From the NCBI RefSeq assembly GCF_003569915.1, contig NZ_KZ984449.1, positions 1 to 64,000 of the forward strand: a stretch of 64,000 nucleotides of DNA, in the 5' to 3' direction. The notes beneath the pieces were generated by a model. That model worked only from the letters and a program-made list of their open reading frames with translations. It did not search any database and had not been told where the DNA came from. The position numbers and the translations under genes were made by a program. Origin of the DNA: Comamonas testosteroni (GTDB taxonomy: Bacteria; Pseudomonadota; Gammaproteobacteria; Burkholderiales; Burkholderiaceae_C). Below are positions 54,492-62,411 of the stretch, piece after piece. Every line of letters starts with the position of its first letter. Position 1 is the first letter of the stretch.

Positions 54492-54526
54492 AAAAAGGCC
54501 CATGGTTTATGCCATGGGCCTTTTTT
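54492..54526. terminator. terminator between convergent kshA and EthD-like gene
   Basis: A 14-bp perfect stem AAAAAGGCCCATGG/CCATGGGCCTTTTT with a 6-base loop and T run; active in either direction. Confidence 0.9.
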
Positions 54527-54545
54527 CATCCGCTTAAAAGCTGAA

Positions 54546-55250
54546 TCAAGGTCTGCTGTGCGTGACCTCGGTCAGCATGAAAACGCTCTCGCCCCAGCCA
54601 TATTCACCTTGCGCAGACCGCTCCAGTTGCTGGGCTGCTTTCTGTGCATCGGCCAGACTGAGGAACCACCACTCCACGATATAGCGGTAGCCATAGCCCG
54701 CAGGCGCTTGTTCATCCAGCACATTGCAGACAATGCGCTGCGCCGTGGCCAGAGCGCCTGCCTGCCATGGTTCAGGGCAAGCGGCAGGTACTGCGGCAGG
54801 GCCTGTCCACTCGTCGCGCTTTTGCAAAAAGCCAATCAGCATTACCTGCTCTTTTTGCGGCAAAGCGTCTTGTGGCAGATCACTGCGTAGCACCTGCTGA
54901 CGACAGAGCACCGAGAAATTGCGCACATAGTCGGCAAAGACTCGCGGTTCATCGGGGCGCATCACGGCCAGCGTTTCCGGGTCACTCCAGATCACCGCAC
55001 CCGCTTCCCGGTCCGCCAACACCATCAGATTGACACCGTCATAGTCGCTGCTCAAGGCGGGATCGCCGACTTGCAGCACTCTGGAGCATTGCGCCACCGC
55101 CTTCACACGCTGGCCCACGTTCTTGCACTGGCGACCCAGCGCCGAATGCTCGCGCCAAGCCTGGGGAAAGTCCTCAGCCAGCAAGGCCGGGTTGCGTCTG
55201 GCCAGATAGATCATCTTCCAGACCAGGTTTTCAGCTTCGTTCTTCATCAT
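54546..55250 (-). CDS. EthD-like dimeric alpha/beta-barrel protein
   Basis: A 234-residue protein with two related halves: WKMIYLARRNPALLAEDFPQAWREHS in the first and a second ferredoxin-like unit around residues 125-234 (MLIGFLQKRDEW...YIVEWWFLSLADAQKA). This is the pattern of EthD/dimeric alpha-beta barrel proteins, which often accompany hydroxylases or act as small-molecule-binding helpers. The start is one of two adjacent ATGs (55250 or 55247), six bases after the MFS stop, so the genes are coupled. No catalytic residue is evident; I cannot assign a reaction. Confidence 0.7.
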   Translation of the reverse strand: MMKNEAENLVWKMIYLARRNPALLAEDFPQAWREHSALGRQCKNVGQRVKAVAQCSRVLQVGDPALSSDYDGVNLMVLADREAGAVIWSDPETLAVMRPDEPRVFADYVRNFSVLCRQQVLRSDLPQDALPQKEQVMLIGFLQKRDEWTGPAAVPAACPEPWQAGALATAQRIVCNVLDEQAPAGYGYRYIVEWWFLSLADAQKAAQQLERSAQGEYGWGESVFMLTEVTHSRP

Positions 55251-55255
55251 CTCTC

Positions 55256-56554
55256 TCAGGCTGCGACAGCCATACCGGGGTGTGCCTGATGGAAAGCCCT
55301 CGGGTAATACACCAATGCGCGCGAGAACGCCCACAGCCCCGGCAGCAGCATGCAGACCATGACCACCATGGCATAGCGTAGGCCCTGACCTTGCGTGACG
55401 GCATTGAGCACATCGCTGAGCCAGCCCGCCACAATGGGCCCCACGCCATTGCCCAGCAAGGCCCCAGCCATCAAGACCATGGCGCTGGCCGTGGCGCGGC
55501 GCTGCGCGGGGACTACCAGGCTCAGCGCCGCATAGGTTGCAGGTCCCCACCAGGCGGTAAAGAAGGAATAGAACAGCATGCAGCCCAGTGACAGCTCAAA
55601 CATATCGTCGGGCACCAACAGATAAGCCAGGCCAAACACCAGCGCCATGGCAACGCCAATCACAGGGATGCGAATCTGCCAGCGCACATCACGCCTGGCC
55701 AGGCGGTCCGTCAGCCAGCCCGAGAACAGACTGCCAGAGACAGACAGAAACGCAGCCACTGCCGACAGGCCACCAGCCTGCTTCAGACTCAGATCAAAAC
55801 GCCGCTCCAGCAGTGCCACATTCCAGGCACCAATGGACAGCCCCGCTATCAAAGCGCAAGCAGCCCCCACAATCAAAAAGCGGGTTACAGGCTCTTTCCA
55901 TATCAAAACCACGGCAGATTGCTTCTTGCCAGCATTTGCGCTCTGATCTCCCTGAGGCATCTGGGTCAGGGTGCGTACAGGCTCTTTCACCGTCAAGCGC
56001 AAGGCCAAAGACAGCAGCACAATCCCCAGTCCGATCAAGGCCATGGTTACGCGCCAGCCCCATAGCTCGGCCAACAGCGGCCCCAGCAGCAAGGCCAGCA
56101 AGGCACCAATCGCCGCGCCCACGCCAAACACGCTCATGGCGCGCGAGCGCTCGGTTGGCGCATAAAGATCCGCCAGAATGGACATGGAAGCGGCGCCGCC
56201 CCCTGCATCCCCCAGCGCCGCACCCGCGCGCGAAGCCGTCAGGCCACCCGCGCCCGTTGCCAGCGCACCCAGCGATGCAATAGCGCCGCCAATGCCCCGG
56301 CACCATGCAATCAGGCTGCGGCGTTCATGCTTGTCCGCCAGTCTCCCCAGCGGAATACCCAAAGCGCCAAAGGTCAGCGCAAAGCCCAGCCCGGTAATCA
56401 GGCCAATCTGAAGATCCGAAAAACCAAACTCCTGTTTGATGGGCTGCAGCAGCACCGCCAGTATCTGTCTGTCCATAAAGGTCATGGCAGACAAGGCGGT
56501 CAGCAGCGCCAGCACGTACACCCTTGATTTGTTTTGATGTTTTTCTTGTGTCAT
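55256..56554 (-). CDS. spinster-like MFS transporter, second copy
   Basis: A 432-residue, 12-segment carrier with TFMDRQILAVLLQPIKQEFG and LITGLGFALTFGALGIPLGRLADKHERR, clearly paralogous to the carriers at 51.0-52.3 and 60.9-62.3 kb. I chose the ATG at 56554 (MTQEKHQNKSRV); an upstream in-frame extension of 27 residues lacks conservation. It is divergent from the D-aminoacylase-like gene across an operator-like palindrome and is followed by the coupled EthD-like gene. Confidence 0.83.
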   Translation of the reverse strand: MTQEKHQNKSRVYVLALLTALSAMTFMDRQILAVLLQPIKQEFGFSDLQIGLITGLGFALTFGALGIPLGRLADKHERRSLIAWCRGIGGAIASLGALATGAGGLTASRAGAALGDAGGGAASMSILADLYAPTERSRAMSVFGVGAAIGALLALLLGPLLAELWGWRVTMALIGLGIVLLSLALRLTVKEPVRTLTQMPQGDQSANAGKKQSAVVLIWKEPVTRFLIVGAACALIAGLSIGAWNVALLERRFDLSLKQAGGLSAVAAFLSVSGSLFSGWLTDRLARRDVRWQIRIPVIGVAMALVFGLAYLLVPDDMFELSLGCMLFYSFFTAWWGPATYAALSLVVPAQRRATASAMVLMAGALLGNGVGPIVAGWLSDVLNAVTQGQGLRYAMVVMVCMLLPGLWAFSRALVYYPRAFHQAHPGMAVAA

Positions 56555-56661
56555 TGTTTTTTCGTTTTGCGAGCTTGGCCAGGAATGAGAACTCGGCCTC
56601 GTCTTTGTCGTCCTGAAAGACGTGGTCTTCAACATCGTGGTTGGGCATCGCCTCTGTCACA

Positions 56662-56679
56662 TCGTCTTAATGGACGACT
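56662..56679. promoter_or_regulatory. operator-like site 10, MFS/D-aminoacylase-like divergent region
   Basis: TCGTCT-TAAT-GGACGA followed by CTCGCAGCCCCTA: arms match in five of six positions; the CCCCTA tail is shared with sites 6 and 8. Confidence 0.6.
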
Positions 56680-56747
56680 CGCAGCCCCTATTCATGGCTT
56701 GAGGCACCTGACTCCTAATGTGTGAAGACAATGAAAGGAGACAAGAG

Positions 56748-58460
56748 ATGCCGAAATTTGATGCACTCATACGCAATGGCAAGGTAGTGGACGGAACAGG
56801 AAAGCCGCCGTTCATCGCAGACATCGCCATTCAGGACGGCCGCATTGCCGCCATTGGCAAAGACCTGGGCACTGCGACCACAGAAATCGACGCCAGCGGG
56901 CTTCTGGTCACGCCGGGATTTGTCGATGTCCATACGCACTTTGACGGGCAAGCCACATGGGATGAACGCCTGTGGCCCACCTCCCAGCAAGGCGTGACCA
57001 CCGCTGTGATGGGCAATTGCGGCGTGGGCTTTGCGCCCTGCCGTCCCCAGGACCGCAATACCTTGATTGCCTTGATGGAAGGTGTGGAAGACATTCCAGA
57101 CACGGCGCTGCACGAAGGTCTACCCTGGACCTGGGAGAGCTTTCCCGAGTACCTGGACGCGCTCGGTCAGCGCAACTACGACATTGATATCGCCGCCCTG
57201 CTGCCGCATGGCCCGCTACGCGTCTATGCCATGGGTGAACGCGCCGTACGCCGCGAGCAGGCTACGCCTGAAGATTTGCAGCTCATGCAAGAACTGGTGC
57301 AACAGGGTCTGGCGGCCGGGGCAGTGGGTCTGTCCACCTCGCGCACCATGGCGCACCGCTCCAAGTCCGGCGATTTCACGCCCATGTATCAGGCCGTCAG
57401 CGATGAGCTGCTGCAACTGGGGCTGTCGCTCAAGAACCAGCCCAATAGCGTCTTTCAGATGATCTCGGACTTTGACAATACCGAGGACGAGTTCAGCATC
57501 CTCACCCGGGTGAGTCAGGCCACAGGCTGCGCCGGCACCTTGAGCGTGATTCAGTACCCTCACAAACCGCAGCTGCACCGCGAGCTATTGGAGCTTATCG
57601 CACAGGCCAATGCGGATGGGCAGCGCATCCTGGGTCAGGTGCTCAACCGCCCTGTGGGCGTGCTGATGGGTTTTGAGTGCAGCCTCAACCCTTTTTCTTG
57701 CAAGCCCAGTTATGAAGCGCTGGCGCATCTTGCGCCCGCAGAACGCATCAAGGCTCTGGGCATGCCCGCAACGCGCCAGGCCATTTTGAGCGAGCCAGAC
57801 CGCAACCCACACCTCTTCATGGAGTACTTTGGCGACAACTACGCGGGCATGTACCCCTGGCGTGGCACAGAGCCCAGCTATCTGCCGCGTCCGGAAGAAT
57901 CCGTGCAGGCTCTGGCCGATGCGGCCGGTGTCTCGCCACTTGAATGGATGTACGACTTCATGCTCGGCAATGATGGACAGGCGCTGGTCTATCTGCCCAT
58001 GGCCAACTACATCAACAATGACTGCGACGCGTTGCATGAACTTCTGAAGCACCCCAACACCGTGCCAGCGCTGGGCGATGGCGGCGCCCATGTGGGAACC
58101 ATCTGCGACGGCAGTGCCACTACCTTTTTGCTGACTGAATGGGTGCGCAATCGCCGCCTGTTCAAAATCGAGGAAGCCATTCAGCTGCTGACCCAGCGAC
58201 CAGCTTCACTTTACGGCTTTGGTGACCGGGGAACGCTGCAAGTCGGCAAGCTCGCCGATATCAATATCATCGACTTGGCCGCGCTCAAGATCCTCCCGCC
58301 GCAGATCGTCAGAGACCTGCCTGCAGGCGGAAAGCGCTTTTTGCAAAGCGCCGAGGGCTATCGCTACACGCTCAAGTCAGGACAAATCACTTACCGCGAT
58401 GGTGTGGCAACGGATGCACTGCCGGGCAAGCTGGTGCGGCGCGGCAATCAGCCCGCGTAG
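56748..58460 (+). CDS. D-aminoacylase-like amidohydrolase
   Basis: A 570-residue metal-dependent amidohydrolase of the N-acyl-D-amino-acid deacylase group. Metal ligands His62 and His64 are in [10 protein letters not shown], and Cys91 in [11 protein letters not shown] matches the zinc-bridging cysteine of that family. The C-terminal [12 protein letters not shown] holds the catalytic Asp. The family hydrolyses amide bonds of N-acyl amino acids. In a bile-acid locus an attractive but unproven role is cleavage of an amide-conjugated steroid; no signal peptide is present, so the reaction would be cytoplasmic. I chose the ATG at 56748, after AAAGGAG. Confidence 0.8.
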   Translation: MPKFDALIRNGKVVDGTGKPPFIADIAIQDGRIAAIGKDLGTATTEIDASGLLVTPGFVDVHTHFDGQATWDERLWPTSQQGVTTAVMGNCGVGFAPCRPQDRNTLIALMEGVEDIPDTALHEGLPWTWESFPEYLDALGQRNYDIDIAALLPHGPLRVYAMGERAVRREQATPEDLQLMQELVQQGLAAGAVGLSTSRTMAHRSKSGDFTPMYQAVSDELLQLGLSLKNQPNSVFQMISDFDNTEDEFSILTRVSQATGCAGTLSVIQYPHKPQLHRELLELIAQANADGQRILGQVLNRPVGVLMGFECSLNPFSCKPSYEALAHLAPAERIKALGMPATRQAILSEPDRNPHLFMEYFGDNYAGMYPWRGTEPSYLPRPEESVQALADAAGVSPLEWMYDFMLGNDGQALVYLPMANYINNDCDALHELLKHPNTVPALGDGGAHVGTICDGSATTFLLTEWVRNRRLFKIEEAIQLLTQRPASLYGFGDRGTLQVGKLADINIIDLAALKILPPQIVRDLPAGGKRFLQSAEGYRYTLKSGQITYRDGVATDALPGKLVRRGNQPA

Positions 58461-58490
58461 AACCCGGTCCGCCAGATCAACGCTCGAAGC

Positions 58491-58514
58491 AATGGCCCGC
58501 AACGGGCCATTTTT
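58491..58514 (+). terminator. terminator of the D-aminoacylase-like gene
   Basis: A 9-bp stem AATGGCCCG/CGGGCCATT with loop CAA, followed by T residues. Confidence 0.75.
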
Positions 58515-58569
58515 GATGCTCCAAGCATCAGCGATATAGTGGGTTCGTCGAATCCCTGCCCATCACCCC

Positions 58570-59001
58570 ATGCTCCTGCGCAAGAGTCTTACGTCGCTTC
58601 AAGCCTGCCTGATGCTGCTCTGCTTCAGCGCAATACCCCCCGGTGCGCAAGAAGCACCAGCGTGGGAGCAACAGGCCACCGGCAGCACCACGATCAGCCG
58701 TCCGGGCAAGGTTCACTACACCGTGGGCTATAGCAGCGCAGGCTTTGACCACTTCAATTCAGCCATCACGGTGAAGTGGCAAGACCAGGGTGAGCAGGAG
58801 CAAACGATTTACGAAGGCATTTATGACAAACCTCCCGCCAAGGTCTGGGGCGCCGGTCGTCATCTGTGCATTGCCATGCAGACCTGCGCACGGTATTCAG
58901 ATCGCTGCAGCCAGCAGCTAATTGCCAATCGCTATGACTCGCAGAGCAAAGCCTTTGTGGAGTTGAAGTCTGCACGCGGTCTGTGCCGCGCACCGCGCTG
59001 A
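58570..59001 (+). CDS. small exported protein, unknown function
   Basis: A 143-residue protein that I do not recognise. Signal peptide: MLLRKSLTSLQACLMLLCFS with likely cleavage near GAQ-EAP. The mature part has about four cysteines (CIAMQTC, RCSQQ, GLC) that could form two disulfides, consistent with a periplasmic or secreted location, and a beta-rich centre (HFNSAITVKWQDQGEQEQTIYEG). It stands alone between two terminators. No operator-like site was noticed in front of it, so a link to steroid metabolism is unsupported. Confidence 0.6.
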   Translation: MLLRKSLTSLQACLMLLCFSAIPPGAQEAPAWEQQATGSTTISRPGKVHYTVGYSSAGFDHFNSAITVKWQDQGEQEQTIYEGIYDKPPAKVWGAGRHLCIAMQTCARYSDRCSQQLIANRYDSQSKAFVELKSARGLCRAPR

Positions 59002-59008
59002 AAAAAAG

Positions 59009-59028
59009 AAGGAGGCCGCGGCCTCCTT
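59009..59028. terminator. terminator between convergent genes
   Basis: A perfect palindrome AAGGAGGCCGCGGCCTCCTT, preceded by an A run, just after the stop of the small exported protein and before the convergent ligase gene. Confidence 0.75.
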
Positions 59029-59102
59029 TAAATCCCGTCGTCAGGCGCGACGAACAGGGGATCTCTCTACTACTTAAACGGTTCTTGGTTCTTCTGGATT
59101 GC

Positions 59103-60728
59103 TTAGACGGTTACGGCGCTCAGCGGCTCATGCTCTGCCGCATAAGCCTTGGCCCAGCGGTAATCAGCCTTGCCTGCGGGGCTGCGCTTGACCTCCTGGG
59201 CCAGATACACGGCGCGCGGCAGCTTGTAGCCTGAGAGATTGGCGCGGCAGATCTGTTCAAACTCCTGCAGGTCAAACTCGTGACCTGCCTGTACCTGCAC
59301 CACCGCCGCCACCTTGCTGCCCCAGCGCTCATCCGGCAGGCCCACAACCATCACGTCCTGCACAGCCTTGTAGCGGCGCGCCACTTCTTCCACCTCTTCG
59401 GGGTAGACCTTCTCGCCACCGGTGTTGATGCATTGCGAGCCACGGCCCAGCACCACATAGTCGCCCGTCACATCGATGCGGGCGCGGTCGCCTGTCAGCA
59501 CCCAGCGGCTGCCATCAATGACCACAAAAGTCTCTGCGGTCTTCTTGGGGTCGCCGTAGTAACCCAGCGGTGTGTGACCGCGCCGCGAAAGAATGCCTTC
59601 CTCCCCAGGCTGGGTCAGGATGCGCATATCTTCGGAAATCACGCTCAAGTCAGGGCGTGGCGTGATGCGCATAAAGCCTTCACCCTCGGGCGTTTTCTCA
59701 CCGCCGCCCAGCACACCGGATTCAGAACTGGCCATGCCGTTGTTGAGCATCAGATGTGGCACCTGCACCAGCAGACGCTCCTGCAGATGGCGCGAGAAGA
59801 CGGCCCCACCATTGCCAAAAATCATCAGTGACTTCAGTGCCCAGCGGCCGGGATTGGCTTCCAGCGTCTGGATGATGGGCAAAGCCATCGCATCGCCCAC
59901 CACCGCCATCACATTGATATTGTGGCGTTCGATCAGATCCAGCATATGGACTGGATCAAAGTTCTTTCGATCATTGACGTAGACGGGGTGGCCCGAAAAC
60001 AGGCTGATCAGCGTGGACCACATGGCCGCGCCGTGCATCAGCGGCGCTGCAGCCAGATAGGCCAGCGCCGGAGCATTGGGCACCAGTTGCAGCAAATCCT
60101 CAGGCGCTTCAATGGGCGGGCGACGGAAGTAGTAGCCACCGCCACCGAGCGCGCCCATGAACAGCGCCTTGTGCGGCCACATGACGCCCTTGGGCAGACC
60201 GGTGGTGCCACCGGTGCAGAGCATGAAGATGTCATCGTCGCTGCGGCCTGGGTCACTCAGTTCCTTGCTGCCTTCGGCCAGTACGCTTTCATAAGGCTGT
60301 ACGCAGCGGGGCTGCTCGGCCGCGTCGCCCCCCACGCGCAATGCCAGGCGCAACGTGGGCACCTGCGGGATCACCGCTTGCACAGCTCCATCAAAGTCTG
60401 CGCCAAACACCAGCCCGCGCAGATGCAGACTGTTGAACAGGCCTTGCAGCTCATCGGCCACATAGCGGTAGTTGACGTTGACCGGAATCGCACCAATCTT
60501 GCTGCAGGCAAAAAAAGCTTCCAGATATTCAGCGCAGTTGTAGAGCTGAATACCCACGTTGTCACCACGACCGATACCGCGCGCGCGCAGCGCATTGCCC
60601 AATTGGTTGGCGCGCTCATCAAGCTGCTTGAACGTGAGCTTTTGCTCGCCACAACCGAATGCAATGCGATCGGGAACTGCCTGCACTACCAGCTCAAAAA
60701 TATCCGCCAGATTGAAAGTCCGCTTCAT
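59103..60728 (-). CDS. FadD19-like steroid acyl-CoA ligase
   Basis: A 541-residue adenylate-forming ligase. Its ATP loop reads CTGGTTGLPKGVMWPH; the GGTTGxPKGVMW form is characteristic of FadD17/FadD19-type steroid side-chain ligases rather than general fatty-acid ligases. Other motifs: SSESG, LTGDRARIDVTGDYVVLGR and the C-terminal SPAGKADYRW with the catalytic lysine. GGAGACAAAG precedes the ATG. It is the fourth CoA ligase of the window and the third subtype. The C24 to C27 side-chain acid it uses is not determined. A half-site CATCGTCT lies about 70 bases upstream. Confidence 0.83.
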   Translation of the reverse strand: MKRTFNLADIFELVVQAVPDRIAFGCGEQKLTFKQLDERANQLGNALRARGIGRGDNVGIQLYNCAEYLEAFFACSKIGAIPVNVNYRYVADELQGLFNSLHLRGLVFGADFDGAVQAVIPQVPTLRLALRVGGDAAEQPRCVQPYESVLAEGSKELSDPGRSDDDIFMLCTGGTTGLPKGVMWPHKALFMGALGGGGYYFRRPPIEAPEDLLQLVPNAPALAYLAAAPLMHGAAMWSTLISLFSGHPVYVNDRKNFDPVHMLDLIERHNINVMAVVGDAMALPIIQTLEANPGRWALKSLMIFGNGGAVFSRHLQERLLVQVPHLMLNNGMASSESGVLGGGEKTPEGEGFMRITPRPDLSVISEDMRILTQPGEEGILSRRGHTPLGYYGDPKKTAETFVVIDGSRWVLTGDRARIDVTGDYVVLGRGSQCINTGGEKVYPEEVEEVARRYKAVQDVMVVGLPDERWGSKVAAVVQVQAGHEFDLQEFEQICRANLSGYKLPRAVYLAQEVKRSPAGKADYRWAKAYAAEHEPLSAVTV

Positions 60729-60946
60729 CTCTTTGTCTCCGTCTTCTCTAAATTTTTATCAGCCTTGCGCCATGTTCGGCTTGCCTTGCGCTGCGTCCAT
60801 CGTCTGCTTGAACTTGGGACAGACCCTGAGGCTCTGGCCCTGTATGCTCGCCGACGACCCGCCCTTGTCCTACAGAAGTTGCCCTGAGTGGTTTCAGATG
60901 AAATTCAAGCATCAAACTAGCCTATAGTTCTTATAAAACATAGACA

Positions 60947-62341
60947 TCACGCTATCTTTTTTGCATTCATCAATCGAATGTAGGGCTTGAGACTGCAGGC
61001 ATAGGCCAGCGCGCCCAGCACATAAAAGCCCAGCATGCAGGACAGCGCCCAGCGCAGTGATTCATTGCCAGCGCTGGTGGTGAACACATCGCTGAGCAAG
61101 CCCACGACCAGCGGCCCGAAGCCTCCGCCCACGGCAGTGAGCAGCAGGTTGTAGATGGACAGCGAAGTCGCCAGGGTGGACGAAGCAATCACATTAGCCA
61201 GCGCCGCAAATGCAGGCGCTGCCCAGAAGCTGGAGAACACTGCAAACAGGCCGTAGTAGGCGATGGAGTGCGGAATCTGCACACCCGCCACCAGCCACTT
61301 CTCAGGCGAATCACTGAGATAGAAAGCCAGGCCCAGCGGAATCGAGATCAGCGTGCCCAGAATCGGCATGCCAATTTGCCAGCGCATATCGCGCTTGGCC
61401 ATGGTGTCCGTGAGCCAGCCGCTAAGCAGCGCGCCGACGATGGCCGCAGGCCCGCCCAGAAAGCCCATGATGGCACCGGCATCCTTGAGCGGCAGGCCAT
61501 GCGAGCGCACCAGAAACGCGGTATTCCACATGCCAATTGCATAGCCGGCAAATGCCATGACCATGCCTGCAGCGCCCAGCCAGACAAAAGCCTTGTTGCG
61601 ACGCAGTGCCCTCATCACGTCCGAGAATTTCTCTGCCGCCACCTGCGTTGCAGGACGCACTTCCTGCGCGCCGCGCAGCGGTTCGCGACAAGTCAGCCGC
61701 AGCACCAAGGCGATCAGAACTCCGGGCACGGCCAGCCACAAAAATGCTGCGCGCCAGCCGTAGTGCTGGGCAATCCACGCGCCCACGCCCAGCCCCACCA
61801 GAGAGCCAAAATGCGGGCCCAGGCTGAACACGCTCATGGCGCGGCTGCGCTGCTCAGGCGGATAGACATCGGCAATCATCGATGTCGATGCCGCCGTACT
61901 ACCTGCTTCCCCAACAGCCACCCCCACCCGAGCGGCCGTCAGCGACCAGTAGCCAACGGCCATGCCGCACAAGCCCGTCGCAATACTCCACGCACCGCAG
62001 CACCAGGCAATCAGATTGCGGCGATTGGTACGATCGGCAAAACGACCAAAGGGCACGGCCAGAACGCTGTAGAACAGCGCAAAAGCCAGCCCGGTCAGCA
62101 AACCCATGGCACTGTCTGACACCCCCATTTCCTGCTTGATGGGCTGAATCAGCACGCCCATGATCTGACGGTCAATCATGCTCATGGCATAGACAAACAG
62201 CAGCACCAGCAACATATAGTGGCGTCGCCACCCCGTCACATTGCTGGTCGGTCGCGCCTTGACCTCTGTGGTTTGCGGCACGGATTGCGCCAAGGATTGC
62301 GCCAAGGATTGCGACACTTGGGCCGCAGCAGATGCACTCAT
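60947..62341 (-). CDS. spinster-like MFS transporter, third copy
   Basis: A 464-residue, 12-segment carrier with MSMIDRQIMGVLIQPIKQEM and LLTGLAFALFYSVLAVPFGRFADRTNRRN, paralogous to the two carriers above. The N-terminal cytoplasmic tail contains a short repeat (QSLAQSLAQS) produced by a 12-base tandem duplication at 62284-62310. AGGAGAC precedes the ATG. It lies between the FadD19-like ligase and the fused dehydrogenase on the same strand, so import, activation and desaturation may be encoded as one unit. The 218-base gap down to the ligase gene holds only a weak operator half-site. Confidence 0.83.
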   Translation of the reverse strand: MSASAAAQVSQSLAQSLAQSVPQTTEVKARPTSNVTGWRRHYMLLVLLFVYAMSMIDRQIMGVLIQPIKQEMGVSDSAMGLLTGLAFALFYSVLAVPFGRFADRTNRRNLIAWCCGAWSIATGLCGMAVGYWSLTAARVGVAVGEAGSTAASTSMIADVYPPEQRSRAMSVFSLGPHFGSLVGLGVGAWIAQHYGWRAAFLWLAVPGVLIALVLRLTCREPLRGAQEVRPATQVAAEKFSDVMRALRRNKAFVWLGAAGMVMAFAGYAIGMWNTAFLVRSHGLPLKDAGAIMGFLGGPAAIVGALLSGWLTDTMAKRDMRWQIGMPILGTLISIPLGLAFYLSDSPEKWLVAGVQIPHSIAYYGLFAVFSSFWAAPAFAALANVIASSTLATSLSIYNLLLTAVGGGFGPLVVGLLSDVFTTSAGNESLRWALSCMLGFYVLGALAYACSLKPYIRLMNAKKIA

Positions 62342-62411
62342 TTCCTGTCTCCTGAAGATCCGTGATCTCCGTCACGTTTCATTGGTGGAAGCTGGCCCGC
62401 TCGAAACTCCC

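Noticed and set aside
60798..60805. CATCGTCT upstream of the FadD19-like ligase as an eleventh operator
   Set aside because: Only one half-site is present; the partner position (GAACTT) does not match, so it was not listed as a feature.
62284..62310. 12-base tandem repeat in the third spinster-like carrier as a phase-variation switch
   Set aside because: The unit is a multiple of three and in frame, so copy-number change would only lengthen a cytoplasmic tail.
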